Assembly: GCF_021735935.1 (NCBI RefSeq)
Contig: NZ_WMDZ01000001.1
Span: 1,364,001-1,428,000 of the forward strand
DNA: 64,000 bases
From: Sulfitobacter sp. M39
Lineage (GTDB): Bacteria; Pseudomonadota; Alphaproteobacteria; Rhodobacterales; Rhodobacteraceae
Reading direction: 5' to 3'
Positions 8,367 to 17,621 of this stretch are shown here, in pieces. How positions within the stretch are numbered: position 1 is the first letter of the stretch; every line of letters begins with the position of its first letter. The notes below the pieces were generated by a model. It worked only from the letters and a program-made list of their open reading frames with translations, was not told the DNA's origin and ran no database searches. A program made the translations under genes and the position numbers.

Positions 8367-8774
8367 ATGTACAAGAATATCCTGATCCCCGTTGTTTTCG
8401 AAACCCCCGAGATCACCCAGAACGCCTTTTATGCGGCGCAGGCGCTGGCGGCACCGGACGCCAGATTGACCCTGCTGCATGTGATAGAGGCGGTGCCGGT
8501 CTATGTCGCCGAATACATCCCCACCGACATCGTGACCTCCACGCGCGAGGCGGTACAGGCGCGGCTGGATGCGCTGGCGCCAAGCTTGCCGGGGGCCGCG
8601 ACAGCGATTGCGGACGGGCGCGCCGGGCCAAGGGCGACACGCTGGGCCGAGGAAAACGGGACCGACTGTATCGTGATCGCGTCGCATCAGCCCGCGTTTT
8701 CTGACATCCTGCTGGGGTCGGTCGCGCAATATGTGGTGCGTCACGCCAAATGCGCGGTGCATGTGGTCAGATAG
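8367..8774 (+). CDS. universal stress protein UspA family
   Basis: A 135-residue single-domain universal stress protein. It begins MYKNILIPVVF, the usual first strand, and contains LLHVIEAVPVY. The C-terminal half has TDCIVIASHQPAFSDILLGSVAQYVVRHAKCAVHVV, which resembles the ATP-binding G-x9-G-S motif with one glycine replaced, so ATP binding is uncertain (family sequence shown in two parts: positions about 101-118 and 119-135). AGGAGA at 8354-8359 fixes the start at 8367. The FNR box upstream and the fnrL neighbour suggest induction under low oxygen. Confidence 0.9.
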   Translation: MYKNILIPVVFETPEITQNAFYAAQALAAPDARLTLLHVIEAVPVYVAEYIPTDIVTSTREAVQARLDALAPSLPGAATAIADGRAGPRATRWAEENGTDCIVIASHQPAFSDILLGSVAQYVVRHAKCAVHVVR

Positions 8775-8794
8775 GTCGGGGCACCGCCAACGGG

Positions 8795-9679
8795 CTATTG
8801 CAGCCCAAGTATGCCGTCGGCGGTGGCTGCGACGCGGGCAAATGAAGCGCGGTCTTTACGTGCGATCAGCCACAGGTCGTGAAACCGCCGTTGGGGCAGG
8901 GTATGCACCGCCAGCGCGTCGCGGTGCGCAAACCCCTCCACCCCAGACCGCGGCAGGATGGTATACCCCAGCCCTTGGGCCACGGGCAGGGGGATTTGCC
9001 CGATCTGGTTGATAAAACTGCGCAGCCGCAAATGCTCTGCCCCGCGGTAGTCATCAAAGTTGCGCCCGAGAAGATCATCGGCATAGGCATTGCCATCGGG
9101 ATGCGCGATGAACCCCAAGTCGTCAAGCTTCTGCAGCGTCAGATCCGCCGCGTTAAAGGTGGCGGGCAGCACGAGGCAAAGTTCCTCTTGCGACAGGGGC
9201 GTGGCCTGAACGCGGGGCATATCGGGGACCGCGGTCACCACACCCAGATCAAGCGTCCCTGCCAGAATATCCGCCAGAATACGCGCCTGCGGGGCGGCGC
9301 TGAGGTGCATTTTTAGCTTCGGGGCCTCCTGCATCCGCGCGATCAGATACGGATACAGCCGTAACGCAAAGCTGCCCGAACAACCTATCCGGACCGTGCC
9401 CGTTAGAGGATCGTCGCGCTGCATCATTTCGCGCAAGGCGCGCTCCTCTGTCCGGCGGGCACGGCCGATCGACAGCAGCTCTTCTCCGGCGGGGGTAAGG
9501 GTAAACGACTTGCCCTCGCGCAGGATCAACGGCTGGCCGACCTGTTGCTCCAGTTTGCGGATATGCTGCGACACCCCGGGCTGGGTCATGGCCAGCCGGT
9601 CTGCGGTGCGGGTGAAATGCCCGACGTCACATAGGGTCGTGAAGGTTTCGAGCCATGAGGCGTTTAACACGCGGGGCAT
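8795..9679 (-). CDS. LysR family transcriptional regulator
   Basis: A 294-residue LysR-type regulator. Residues about 8-66 are the winged helix-turn-helix (HFTRTADRLAMTQPGVSQHI is the helix-turn-helix core) and about 95-290 the periplasmic-binding-like effector domain. It is divergent from the VOC protein gene at 9773, the usual arrangement for a LysR regulator and its target. Its start codon lies within the first of two direct repeats (9677-9692 and 9699-9719), so it may control its own expression. The effector is not predictable from sequence. A GTG three codons downstream is an alternative start. Confidence 0.9.
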   Translation of the reverse strand: MPRVLNASWLETFTTLCDVGHFTRTADRLAMTQPGVSQHIRKLEQQVGQPLILREGKSFTLTPAGEELLSIGRARRTEERALREMMQRDDPLTGTVRIGCSGSFALRLYPYLIARMQEAPKLKMHLSAAPQARILADILAGTLDLGVVTAVPDMPRVQATPLSQEELCLVLPATFNAADLTLQKLDDLGFIAHPDGNAYADDLLGRNFDDYRGAEHLRLRSFINQIGQIPLPVAQGLGYTILPRSGVEGFAHRDALAVHTLPQRRFHDLWLIARKDRASFARVAATADGILGLQ

Positions 9680-9719
9680 TCCATAATTTTATCAATTTCA
9701 TTCCATATGATAATTTTAT
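9677..9719. promoter_or_regulatory. AT-rich direct repeats in the LysR/VOC divergent promoter
   Basis: CATTCCATAATTTTAT (9677-9692) is nearly repeated at 9699-9719, where five bases (TGATA) are inserted before AATTTTAT. The copies start 22 bases apart, about two helical turns, which suits a LysR tetramer. The first copy covers the LysR start codon. Confidence 0.45.
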
Positions 9720-9772
9720 GTTTGCGCGCGGTCCACCTAAATCATGGGGTATCGCAGAACAAAGGATAGACC

Positions 9773-10270
9773 ATGACACCGACACCACGCAGTTTCTCTC
9801 ATATCGGGCTTTCCGTGCCGGATCTGGACCAAGCCGTAAAATTCTACGCCGACGTGCTGGGGTTTTACGTCATCATGCAACCGACAGAGATTGTCGAAGA
9901 CGGCAGCGATATCGGGCAGATGTGTACCGATGTCTTTGGCGAAGGCTGGGGCCGCCTGCGTATCGCGCATCTTGCCACGGCAGACCGTATCGGGATCGAG
10001 TTGTTCGAATTTGACGGCAACCACGCCCCTGCAGACCCGCTGAATTTCCGCCAGCACGGCACGTTCCATTTCGCCATTCAGGACCCCAACCTCGAAGATC
10101 TGCTGGCCAAGATCGTCGCGGCAGGGGGCAAGCAGCGGATGCCGGTGCGCGAATACTTCCCCGACGATAAACCCTATCGCATGGTCTATGTCGAAGACCC
10201 CTTTGGCATCGTGTTCGAGCTGTACAGCCACAGCTACGAGCTGACCTATTCCGCTGGTGCCTATAGCTAA
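9773..10270 (+). CDS. VOC family (glyoxalase/dioxygenase fold) protein
   Basis: A 165-residue vicinal oxygen chelate protein. It has the expected start SFSHIGLSVPDLDQAVKFY with His10 as first metal ligand, ADRIGIELFEFDG as the middle strand, HFAIQDPNLEDLL starting the second module, and VEDPFGIVFELYSH at the end with a glutamate ligand. VOC enzymes use a divalent metal for isomerase, lyase or ring-cleaving dioxygenase chemistry; the substrate here is unknown. It is cytoplasmic, divergently paired with a LysR regulator, and followed by a 10-bp hairpin. It could be a small-molecule lyase or an antibiotic/electrophile detoxifier. Confidence 0.82.
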   Translation: MTPTPRSFSHIGLSVPDLDQAVKFYADVLGFYVIMQPTEIVEDGSDIGQMCTDVFGEGWGRLRIAHLATADRIGIELFEFDGNHAPADPLNFRQHGTFHFAIQDPNLEDLLAKIVAAGGKQRMPVREYFPDDKPYRMVYVEDPFGIVFELYSHSYELTYSAGAYS

Positions 10271-10283
10271 TCTCAAGTCTGAT

Positions 10284-10314
10284 CTGCGGGCGAGGGCAGG
10301 GCTTTCGCCCGCAG
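10284..10314 (+). terminator. hairpin after the VOC gene
   Basis: A perfect 10-bp stem (CTGCGGGCGA with TCGCCCGCAG) with an 11-base loop, 14 bases after the VOC stop. No T-run follows, so intrinsic termination is uncertain. Confidence 0.5.
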
Positions 10315-10380
10315 TCACAAGAGCAAGATATGTGAAATAATGCAGGTCGGCGGGAACCCTCCTGCGCGGGAAGGCGGTTT

Positions 10381-10396
10381 TGTTGTCATAGCAACA
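10381..10396. promoter_or_regulatory. imperfect palindrome before the DUF305 gene
   Basis: TGTTGTCATAGCAACA has perfect 5-base arms (TGTTG/CAACA) around a 6-base centre and ends 17 bases before the start codon at 10414. It could be an operator; no known consensus was recognised. Confidence 0.35.
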
Positions 10397-10413
10397 TCAC
10401 GAAAGGTCATCCC

Positions 10414-10890
10414 ATGTCATACTGGCGGTTCTTTGCAATGATCATCACATCAACGGTGGTGATGTTCGGCTTAATGTATCTGAATACCTACGCAATCGAT
10501 CACGTGTTCTTTAGCGAAACCCGCAGCTATATGGCGCTGTATATGGGCGCGGTGATGGCGATCATCATGCTGGCGTTCATGCTGGGGATGTACAGCAACC
10601 GTGGCGTGAATATCGCGATTTTTGCAGGCAGCGCGCTGGTTTTTGCGGTGTCGCTGTTTCTGGTGCGCAGCCAGTCCACGGTCGATGACACGGCGTGGAT
10701 GCGTGCGATGATCCCGCACCATTCCATTGCGATCCTGACAAGCGAGCGTGCCAATATCTCGGACCCGCGGGTGCGCAAGCTGGCGGATGATATCATCAAA
10801 GCGCAACGGCTTGAGATCGACGAGATGAAGGCCCTGATCACGGATCTTGAAGGCGGGCCGGCCGCAACACCGGAAATCGACGGGAAGTGA
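10414..10890 (+). CDS. DUF305 membrane protein
   Basis: A 158-residue inner-membrane protein with three predicted helices (about 8-27, 41-58, 67-85) and a C-terminal DUF305 part (about 88-158). The DUF305 signature MIPHHSIAI is at 99-107 with the His102-His103 pair, followed by DPRVRKLADDIIKAQRLEIDEMKAL. DUF305 is ferritin-like in character and often sits in copper or heavy-metal resistance regions, but its function is not settled. It lies 7 bases before the glutaredoxin-MauE gene, so they form a unit. The start has AAAGG upstream. Confidence 0.85.
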   Translation: MSYWRFFAMIITSTVVMFGLMYLNTYAIDHVFFSETRSYMALYMGAVMAIIMLAFMLGMYSNRGVNIAIFAGSALVFAVSLFLVRSQSTVDDTAWMRAMIPHHSIAILTSERANISDPRVRKLADDIIKAQRLEIDEMKALITDLEGGPAATPEIDGK

Positions 10891-10897
10891 GGACACA

Positions 10898-11656
10898 ATG
10901 ACGCAACAGCAGACACAACCGGCAAAACTCTACCGTATGGTGATGCCCGATCACACCTGCCCCTACGGTCTGAAATCGAAAGACCTGCTGGAGCGTCAGG
11001 GGTTCGAGGTCAAGGACCACCACCTGACAACGCGCGAAGAGACGGACGCGTTCAAGGCAAAACATGATGTCGAAACGACGCCGCAGAGTTTTATCGGCGG
11101 GGAACGGATCGGCGGCTATGACGATCTGCGGGTCTATTTTGGCTTGGACAAACCCAAGGAGCAACAATCTGACACGTCGTACCAGCCGGTGATCGCCATC
11201 TTCTCGGTCGCCTTTCTGATGGCGCTTGGCCTGTCGTGGTTTGCCTTCGAAAGCATCTTTACGGTGCAGGCGTTCCAGTGGTTTATCTCGATCTCGATGT
11301 GTTTCCTCGCCGTGCAGAAATTGCAGGATATCGAGAGTTTCTCGACCATGTTCCTGAACTATGACCTGTTGGCAAAACGCTGGGTGCCCTACGGCAAGAT
11401 CTACCCGTTCGGAGAGGCCTTTGCAGGCATCGCCATGACCGCAGGGGCGCTGCTGTGGCTGGCAGCACCGATCGCGATCGTGATCGGTGGCATCGGGGCG
11501 ATCTCGGTGATCAAAGCGGTCTATATCGACAAGCGCGAGCTGAAATGCGCCTGCGTGGGCGGCAGTAGCAATGTGCCGCTTGGCTTTGTGTCACTGACCG
11601 AGAACCTGATGATGCTGGGCATGGGGCTTTGGATGTTGGTGCGCCTCTTAGGCTGA
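10898..11656 (+). CDS. glutaredoxin domain fused to MauE/DoxX-like membrane domain
   Basis: A 252-residue fusion. Residues about 9-85 are glutaredoxin-like with TCPYGLKS (Cys21, a monothiol CPYG site), TTPQSFIGGERIGGYDDL for glutathione contact. Residues about 97-252 hold four predicted membrane helices of the MauE/DoxX-like type, with a Cys-Ala-Cys pair in KCACVGG. MauE in methylamine utilisation helps disulfide formation in an exported protein; here no mau genes are present. ATG at 10898 is preferred because GTGAGGA precedes it. With the DUF305 neighbour it looks like a membrane thiol-redox or metal-handling unit (inference). Confidence 0.82.
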   Translation: MTQQQTQPAKLYRMVMPDHTCPYGLKSKDLLERQGFEVKDHHLTTREETDAFKAKHDVETTPQSFIGGERIGGYDDLRVYFGLDKPKEQQSDTSYQPVIAIFSVAFLMALGLSWFAFESIFTVQAFQWFISISMCFLAVQKLQDIESFSTMFLNYDLLAKRWVPYGKIYPFGEAFAGIAMTAGALLWLAAPIAIVIGGIGAISVIKAVYIDKRELKCACVGGSSNVPLGFVSLTENLMMLGMGLWMLVRLLG

Positions 11657-11700
11657 TCCTTTGGCACCGGACCATCGGGCATGTCGCCTATCCCTGTTGC

Positions 11701-11741
11701 AAATCCCCCCGCGCCGCATCAGCGGTACGGGGGGATTTTTG
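11701..11741. terminator. bidirectional intrinsic terminator
   Basis: AAATCCCCCCG at 11701-11711 pairs perfectly with CGGGGGGATTT at 11728-11738, with an inner CCGC/GCGG stem. A T-run follows on the plus strand and the As before it give a U-run on the minus strand. It lies between the convergent Grx-MauE gene and the giant GEVED gene. Confidence 0.85.
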
Positions 11742-11795
11742 TTCGTGTGGGGCGAGGGAAGCCCCCCCCTCGCGCGCCTGACCTTAAGGGCCGAC

Positions 11796-14700
11796 TTAGG
11801 GGGCGATCCGCACCTCAAAGGACACAGACCCCGTTGCACCCGGTTCATGGGATCCGGTGCAGTCCCATTGCAACGCCCCCGCATAGCCCGCCGTATCTGC
11901 CCCGGGCGTGGTCATCGTGCAGACCACATCGCCGCCGATGGACACCGGGCTTGGGATGGCGGATGCCAGTTCTGTGTAGGGCGGCGTGCGGTCGTGGATC
12001 ACGATGTTGGTCGCGGGCAGCTCGCCAGGGTTATCGAGGAAGATGCGATATTCAAGCACATCCCCCGCGGCGGCACCGTTGCTGACGCCTTCGGGCGTGC
12101 CTTGGGTCACATTGCGGACGGTCTTGCGCAGTTTCAGCACCCCTTCGGAGGATTCTACCCGCACCAGATCGGTGTTGCGGTCCTGCTCGGTCGCGCCGGT
12201 CGCGCCATAGGTCGTGTCGGCGACCACATCAAAGGCGATGGTCGACCCCGGTGCCGCCGCACCCGAGGCGGCGACACGGGCCACCAGACAGATACGCGTG
12301 TCAGGGGTCACGGGCAGGGCTGTAGTGATGGGGCTGGTGGCTGTCCCGTCGCAGGCGGCATCCTCGAAAAGTGCGACGGAAAAGAGCCCCGGCGCGGTGA
12401 TCGACTGGATGTCGATGTCAAACACCACAGAGCCTTCTGCATCGGCAAGATATTCATGCCGCAGGGTCACCACCTGTGCCGGACGGATCGCGCTTTGCTG
12501 GCTTTCGCTCAGCCGGGCGTCCTCGATAAGGCCGACATCCAGATCAGGATAGGATGTCCCCGCCGCAGGCGTGAAGGTAAAGCTGCCATCGCCGCTGGCC
12601 GGGTTGACCAGGCCGGGCAGGGCACCGGGGTTTTCCGACACGGTGAGCAAGCCGCTATCCGGGACCACGGTGATGGTGACATCATCGGCAAATCCTTCGG
12701 GCAGGGTCAGGCTCCAGCTGCCATCGCTGGCAACCTGTGGCGACCCGATCAACGTGCCGCTGCTATCGGTGATGCGGACTTCGGCCGCACCGGTATCGGC
12801 TTCTGAGGCCCCTTGCAGCGCGTCATAGGCTGTGTCGGAACCTGCACCATTGTCGATAAAGACCTTACCAGACAAGCTTGGGCCGGATCCGGCAAAACTC
12901 ACGCTCACGGCGGCTTCGTCGTCATCGGCAACCCCGTCGCCCAGATCGTCCGTCAGCGGGCCCACCAGCGGATCGCTATCGGGATCCGGCAGGTCAGAGC
13001 CGATGATCTCGGCCACGTTGGTATGCTCGCCTGTGGCGTTCATCGTGACCCGCACGGTCAGGGTCTCGCTCGCGCCATTGGCCACCTCGCCGACGTCCCA
13101 TGTACCGGTGTCGGCGTCATAGGTATCGGTACCATCCGCCGGTGTGGCAGAGACAAAGGTGAACCCGTCGGGGATCAGATCACGGACCCGCACACCGGTG
13201 GTGCCGTCAGGGCCGTCGTTTGTCACGGTGAGCACGAAATCAAGCTCTGTGCCCGGGCCCGCTTGGGTGACCGGCTGACCGCCGGTGTCGAACACGCCCT
13301 TGGTCAGGGACAGGTCCGCTGTCGCCCCGCCGTTCACAAACCCGAAATCAAGGGTGCGCACGCTGCCGGCGGTGATTGATACGCCCGTCTGCGGGTTCAC
13401 GGTACCGGCCACAAGCCCGGGGGGCATGTCGGGATCGGCTGCGTCGACCTCTACGCGGTAGGTCGCTGTGGCAGATAGGTCAGAAAAGAGATAGGTGCCG
13501 TTGCTGGCTGTCTCTATGCTGGTCAGGAACGTGTCATCCGCGGTGTCGGCTGTGCCATTGTCGTCGTAGAGGGACACGGTCACGGCGCTGATCACGGTTT
13601 CACCGGGCTGGTAGCTGTCCGAGTAGTTGGTGTCGCGGTAGACGACGCCGGACAGGTCCCCTTCGGGCGGCAGCGGGCCAAAGCGCGAAGGGCAGGCGGC
13701 ACCGTCGTTCAGGCCACCCTCGCCGACAGGCACCGTATTGATCAACTGACCCCCGCCGGAGCCGGAGCCCTGAATGCCCACGTCGGCCTCATAGACCTCG
13801 TTTGTGACGTTCTGGTTGATGTACATGCGGCCGTAGAAATCGAACCACACCGCGCCATAGGACCCTGTCCAGGCGGTCGGGCCGAATTCAACCGGCGCGC
13901 GGGTGCCCGACGTACCATCCGCAGGGTCGATATAGAACAGACGGTCAGAGGCCTCGTTGACGCCGTACAACATGCCGTCGTTCGGATTATAGGCGATGTC
14001 CGACGGTTCAACCGCAGCCGACAGCGTGATCAGGCCCAGATCAACGGGCGCGGACGGATCGGAAAGATCCAGCAGCTGCAACGCGTTGGCCCCGTTGACA
14101 CGATAGACCATCACCCCGTTGGGCAGGATGTCGCCCGCGGTGGAGCCTACCGCCGCCGCCGCGGGGAGCGTCGAGACGACCTCGTAGTTGCCGGTAGAGT
14201 CCAGGCGGATCAGCTCGCGCGTGGCAGCGCGCACCCCGTAGAACAACCCATCGAGCGCGTTAAAGCCCCAGCCGCCATCATATTGCGCGCCCGCAGGGGC
14301 ACCGATGTCGGTCGCGGTGATGCTGTACACGCCAGCGCTTTCCGCAAAGCTGAGCCGCTGCAGCTGCGAATCCGTCTGCGTCACACGATACAGCGAGCCA
14401 TCGCAGGTAAAGGGCACCGCCCCAGCCGAGAGGATTACTTTGTAGTCCTCGACCTCGCCGTCGAAATTCAGACCATCAAAGGGGTCCGCCGCGACGGCGC
14501 TAGAGGTCGACCAGCGGATACGTGCATGGGAAAAGCCGCTGGTGATATTCGCAGGGACAGGGATGTTCAGCGTGATCTGGTTGTTGAACACCCCGTCGGT
14601 ATCGCCCGCGCCCCCGTCACGGTAATCGACCGCAATGTGTTCGGACGTCTCGAAGGTGCCGCTTTGGTCAAAGTCGACCCAAAGTTGCAGGTTGGTGATC

Positions 14701-17621
14701 CCCGCGGTTACCGGAATGCCCAAGGCAAGCTGAGCGCTCAGGGTTTCATGGGTCACGATGGTCAGGGGCACGGTTGTGCCGGCCTCGAGGATGGGAAAGA
14801 CGGCGATGGAATCCTCGTCGTCAAAGCCCGACAGGTCATCCGCATCGGAATCGGGGCTATGCTGTGGGGTCTGTTCGGTGTCAGGTTCGCCGGCACCCAG
14901 ATAGATGTCCTGCGCCACGATGTGACGCGGATCGCCATAGGTTGCAGGCGCATCGCCGCGGTCGGACAGATCAGCAGCCGCAATGACCAGCGAATAATCC
15001 TCTACCTCGCCATCCACGGCAAAGTCCGATGTGTTCAACCCCGTCTCGGAGCCGTAGCGGAAGCGCGCGTAGGTGGTCGATGTGGTCGCATCCGAAGGCA
15101 CGGTCACGTCGATCTGGATCACACCATCGCCCGCGACATTGTCGAATTGGGTGCCGTCGTCCTTGAGGTCAAGCGCGATGCGCTCGCCCAAGGTCTCTTC
15201 GAACAGACCGTCGCCGTTGAAATCGATCCAGGCTTGCAGGTTACCATTGCCTGTTACGGTGACGTCGAGCGTGCTGATCGTGCCCTGGGTCAGGACGGGA
15301 AAGGTGATCCCGTCTTCGTCGTCGGTCCCGATCAGGTCATCCGCTGTCGCCGTCGCATCAGATTGCGCGACCAGTTCGATATCCGGTTCGATCAGGCCCA
15401 GATACACACCCGGAGAAGCATCAACGCCGTGCGTCGGCGTGAGGTAGCTAAGCGGAGCATCGCCAAAGTCCACACCCAGCCCGGCAAAGACGGCCACCGT
15501 GACCAACGCGCGGTCGCAATCTGCGGGGTCCAGCGCATCGCAGAGCTGGTATTCGATGGTGTAGACGCCAGCGGGAACGCCCGCTGGGACGATAACGCGA
15601 CCAGCTTCGGCACCGGCTGTTTCCAGAACCGGCACAGGATCGCCCGTGTTCTGCGGCACGGCTTCGGTCAATACAGTCAGCGTCGCGGTCGGGAAGGCGG
15701 CGGGCAGGCCGTTGATCGTGTCATTCGACATAACCTCGCCTGCGGTGCCGCCCAGCAAGGTGTTCACGGGCGACGCGGTGTAGTCGTCGTCTTGCGCGAC
15801 AACATCGGGCGAGGTGTTCGAGATCGCACAAAGCTGGATACCGGACCCGCGCGTCGCGCTACGGTCGGATGACCCTGTGTAGCCGTGGATGAATTCAGCT
15901 TCTACGAAGGTGTTGAATTCATAGGTGGCGTAGTTGTCAAAGCTCGATTCATTCGGCTCGTCTTCCCAATCAAGCGGGTTGCCTGTCTTGGCAGGATCCA
16001 TCGCGATCGCGTTCGGCCCGGCCGGAAAAGACGACAAGGGCGCGGTGTTGAAGAAAGAGGTCACCGTCGGATTGGTGAGCGAGCCCACCACATCCGAAGA
16101 ATCATCGCCCGCGCCGCGGCTGTCCACATCCGTTTGCTGGACAATGACCCCGTTGATGCGGCTTTGGTCAATGGCCAGACCTTGCGGGTTGGCCGCTGTG
16201 GCCGTGCCATCTTGGACCAGCCGCAGACGGTACGTGATGTATGCGTCGTCCTCTGGCGTCATGCGCGCCTCGAGGGATGTATCGAGGGTAAGCGCGGTCG
16301 CATTATTGATGCTCGTGACCTGCATGACCACATCGATCGGGTTGCCGTTGATATCGGTTGTCACGTCGTCGAACAGGAAGATGTCTGACGGGGTTACATT
16401 CGTCGGGCTGCCGGGCCCTGCCAACTGGGTCGATGGCTGGCGGAAGACGGACTGAGGCGTGCAGCTTTGCGAACCGGTCTCGCCTGACAGCACGCTGCTG
16501 ACGATGGACAGGGATTCAGAATTCGACTGCAACCGTGAAACAAAAGGCTGGCCGATGCGGCCAATGCCCGCAACCGCGTTGCTGTCCACGGACCCCGTCA
16601 GCACATCGGCCGCCTGAATGGTGTAGTCTTCCTGACAGACGATTGTACCACCCGGGGCGACAGGCGTGGTGATCGCGGGGCAGAGCACTGGCCCCAGCAG
16701 ATCGTCGTCGATCACAATGTCCTGCCCGGTGTTGAACGGCAGCGCGCCGGTGTTTGTGACCGTGTAAGTGTAGGTCACAGTCTCACCCTGCGTCCCTGTG
16801 CTGGGGCTGGCGGTACGTGTCAATGAAATGCTTTGATCCACATTGAACGTTGCCGCACCGAACATGCCGATGCCCCGCGGGGCGGGGTCATAATTGGTGA
16901 ACTGGCTATAATTGCGCACGTTGCCAATCGTTTCATCATACCAGAAGGTGACCGTCGAGGTGCTGTCGGGGAAGGTCGCCCGCACGGTGCCGGTGTCATC
17001 GTTGTTCGATGTGGGCGAGGCCCCGAGCCCTTCGACATAGATACATTGTGCCTGGTTCGCGCCGATGGTGCCGGTGAAGCCAGATCCGGGACCGGGACCG
17101 ACAAGCACCGCGGGTGCGGCGCTTACAGGTGCGAGCGTCGGATTGCCGTTGTCACCAAAGGCGGTTACAAAATCGCAACGGTCAGACCCGGCGTTGCTGT
17201 CGCTGGCGTCAATATCCAAAATGTCGATCTGCAGATTGTCGATCGGAAAGGCGACCCCGCCCGAACTGGAGGAGATGGAGGAAGTCGTCCGCGCGTCCCC
17301 GAAACGCCCGCGGTTTGGCGGCGCGTTGGAAATGACCACGAGCGATTCCACATTGCCCCCAAAGATAGCAGAATCGTTGGGTGTCCCTTCCCCGCTGAAG
17401 GCGGTGTAGTTGCCTGTATGTTCAAAGGTCAGGTCAACCTCGAACCCGTATTGGTCCCGCAGGGTGCGTGTCAGCGGGCCAAGATTGCCGCCGGGCCAGT
17501 CGTAGGTGCCCCAATCAAGTTCGAACTCGCCGGCATCAGCTTTGCCGGAGCCTGTAACGACCAAAGCCGCCAAAGCGGCGGCACAATTCAGTGTTGTAAA
17601 GGTTAACTTTGAAATCGACAT
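11796..17621 (-). CDS. giant exported GEVED/DUF11/SdrD-B-like protein
   Basis: A 1941-residue exported protein. The first 30 or so residues are a signal peptide ending around GKADA. Then come a region with a few cysteines and a DUF11-like fold (about 264-357, TVTYTYTVTNTGALPFNTG). Two GEVED modules follow (about 720-874 and 884-1064, each with FGDAP or RGDAP at the start, WIDFNGDG or WVDFDQSG, and GEVEDY). Next is a DUF6923-like propeller-type region (about 1067-1310), an SdrD-B-like module (about 1315-1430), a DUF11 module (1434-1573), another collagen-binding-like module and a final DUF11-like part. No LPXTG, PEP-CTERM or C-terminal secretion signal was seen. ATG at 17621 has AGAGGT upstream. 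A surface or matrix role is inferred. Confidence 0.85.
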   Translation of the reverse strand: MSISKLTFTTLNCAAALAALVVTGSGKADAGEFELDWGTYDWPGGNLGPLTRTLRDQYGFEVDLTFEHTGNYTAFSGEGTPNDSAIFGGNVESLVVISNAPPNRGRFGDARTTSSISSSSGGVAFPIDNLQIDILDIDASDSNAGSDRCDFVTAFGDNGNPTLAPVSAAPAVLVGPGPGSGFTGTIGANQAQCIYVEGLGASPTSNNDDTGTVRATFPDSTSTVTFWYDETIGNVRNYSQFTNYDPAPRGIGMFGAATFNVDQSISLTRTASPSTGTQGETVTYTYTVTNTGALPFNTGQDIVIDDDLLGPVLCPAITTPVAPGGTIVCQEDYTIQAADVLTGSVDSNAVAGIGRIGQPFVSRLQSNSESLSIVSSVLSGETGSQSCTPQSVFRQPSTQLAGPGSPTNVTPSDIFLFDDVTTDINGNPIDVVMQVTSINNATALTLDTSLEARMTPEDDAYITYRLRLVQDGTATAANPQGLAIDQSRINGVIVQQTDVDSRGAGDDSSDVVGSLTNPTVTSFFNTAPLSSFPAGPNAIAMDPAKTGNPLDWEDEPNESSFDNYATYEFNTFVEAEFIHGYTGSSDRSATRGSGIQLCAISNTSPDVVAQDDDYTASPVNTLLGGTAGEVMSNDTINGLPAAFPTATLTVLTEAVPQNTGDPVPVLETAGAEAGRVIVPAGVPAGVYTIEYQLCDALDPADCDRALVTVAVFAGLGVDFGDAPLSYLTPTHGVDASPGVYLGLIEPDIELVAQSDATATADDLIGTDDEDGITFPVLTQGTISTLDVTVTGNGNLQAWIDFNGDGLFEETLGERIALDLKDDGTQFDNVAGDGVIQIDVTVPSDATTSTTYARFRYGSETGLNTSDFAVDGEVEDYSLVIAAADLSDRGDAPATYGDPRHIVAQDIYLGAGEPDTEQTPQHSPDSDADDLSGFDDEDSIAVFPILEAGTTVPLTIVTHETLSAQLALGIPVTAGITNLQLWVDFDQSGTFETSEHIAVDYRDGGAGDTDGVFNNQITLNIPVPANITSGFSHARIRWSTSSAVAADPFDGLNFDGEVEDYKVILSAGAVPFTCDGSLYRVTQTDSQLQRLSFAESAGVYSITATDIGAPAGAQYDGGWGFNALDGLFYGVRAATRELIRLDSTGNYEVVSTLPAAAAVGSTAGDILPNGVMVYRVNGANALQLLDLSDPSAPVDLGLITLSAAVEPSDIAYNPNDGMLYGVNEASDRLFYIDPADGTSGTRAPVEFGPTAWTGSYGAVWFDFYGRMYINQNVTNEVYEADVGIQGSGSGGGQLINTVPVGEGGLNDGAACPSRFGPLPPEGDLSGVVYRDTNYSDSYQPGETVISAVTVSLYDDNGTADTADDTFLTSIETASNGTYLFSDLSATATYRVEVDAADPDMPPGLVAGTVNPQTGVSITAGSVRTLDFGFVNGGATADLSLTKGVFDTGGQPVTQAGPGTELDFVLTVTNDGPDGTTGVRVRDLIPDGFTFVSATPADGTDTYDADTGTWDVGEVANGASETLTVRVTMNATGEHTNVAEIIGSDLPDPDSDPLVGPLTDDLGDGVADDDEAAVSVSFAGSGPSLSGKVFIDNGAGSDTAYDALQGASEADTGAAEVRITDSSGTLIGSPQVASDGSWSLTLPEGFADDVTITVVPDSGLLTVSENPGALPGLVNPASGDGSFTFTPAAGTSYPDLDVGLIEDARLSESQQSAIRPAQVVTLRHEYLADAEGSVVFDIDIQSITAPGLFSVALFEDAACDGTATSPITTALPVTPDTRICLVARVAASGAAAPGSTIAFDVVADTTYGATGATEQDRNTDLVRVESSEGVLKLRKTVRNVTQGTPEGVSNGAAAGDVLEYRIFLDNPGELPATNIVIHDRTPPYTELASAIPSPVSIGGDVVCTMTTPGADTAGYAGALQWDCTGSHEPGATGSVSFEVRIAP

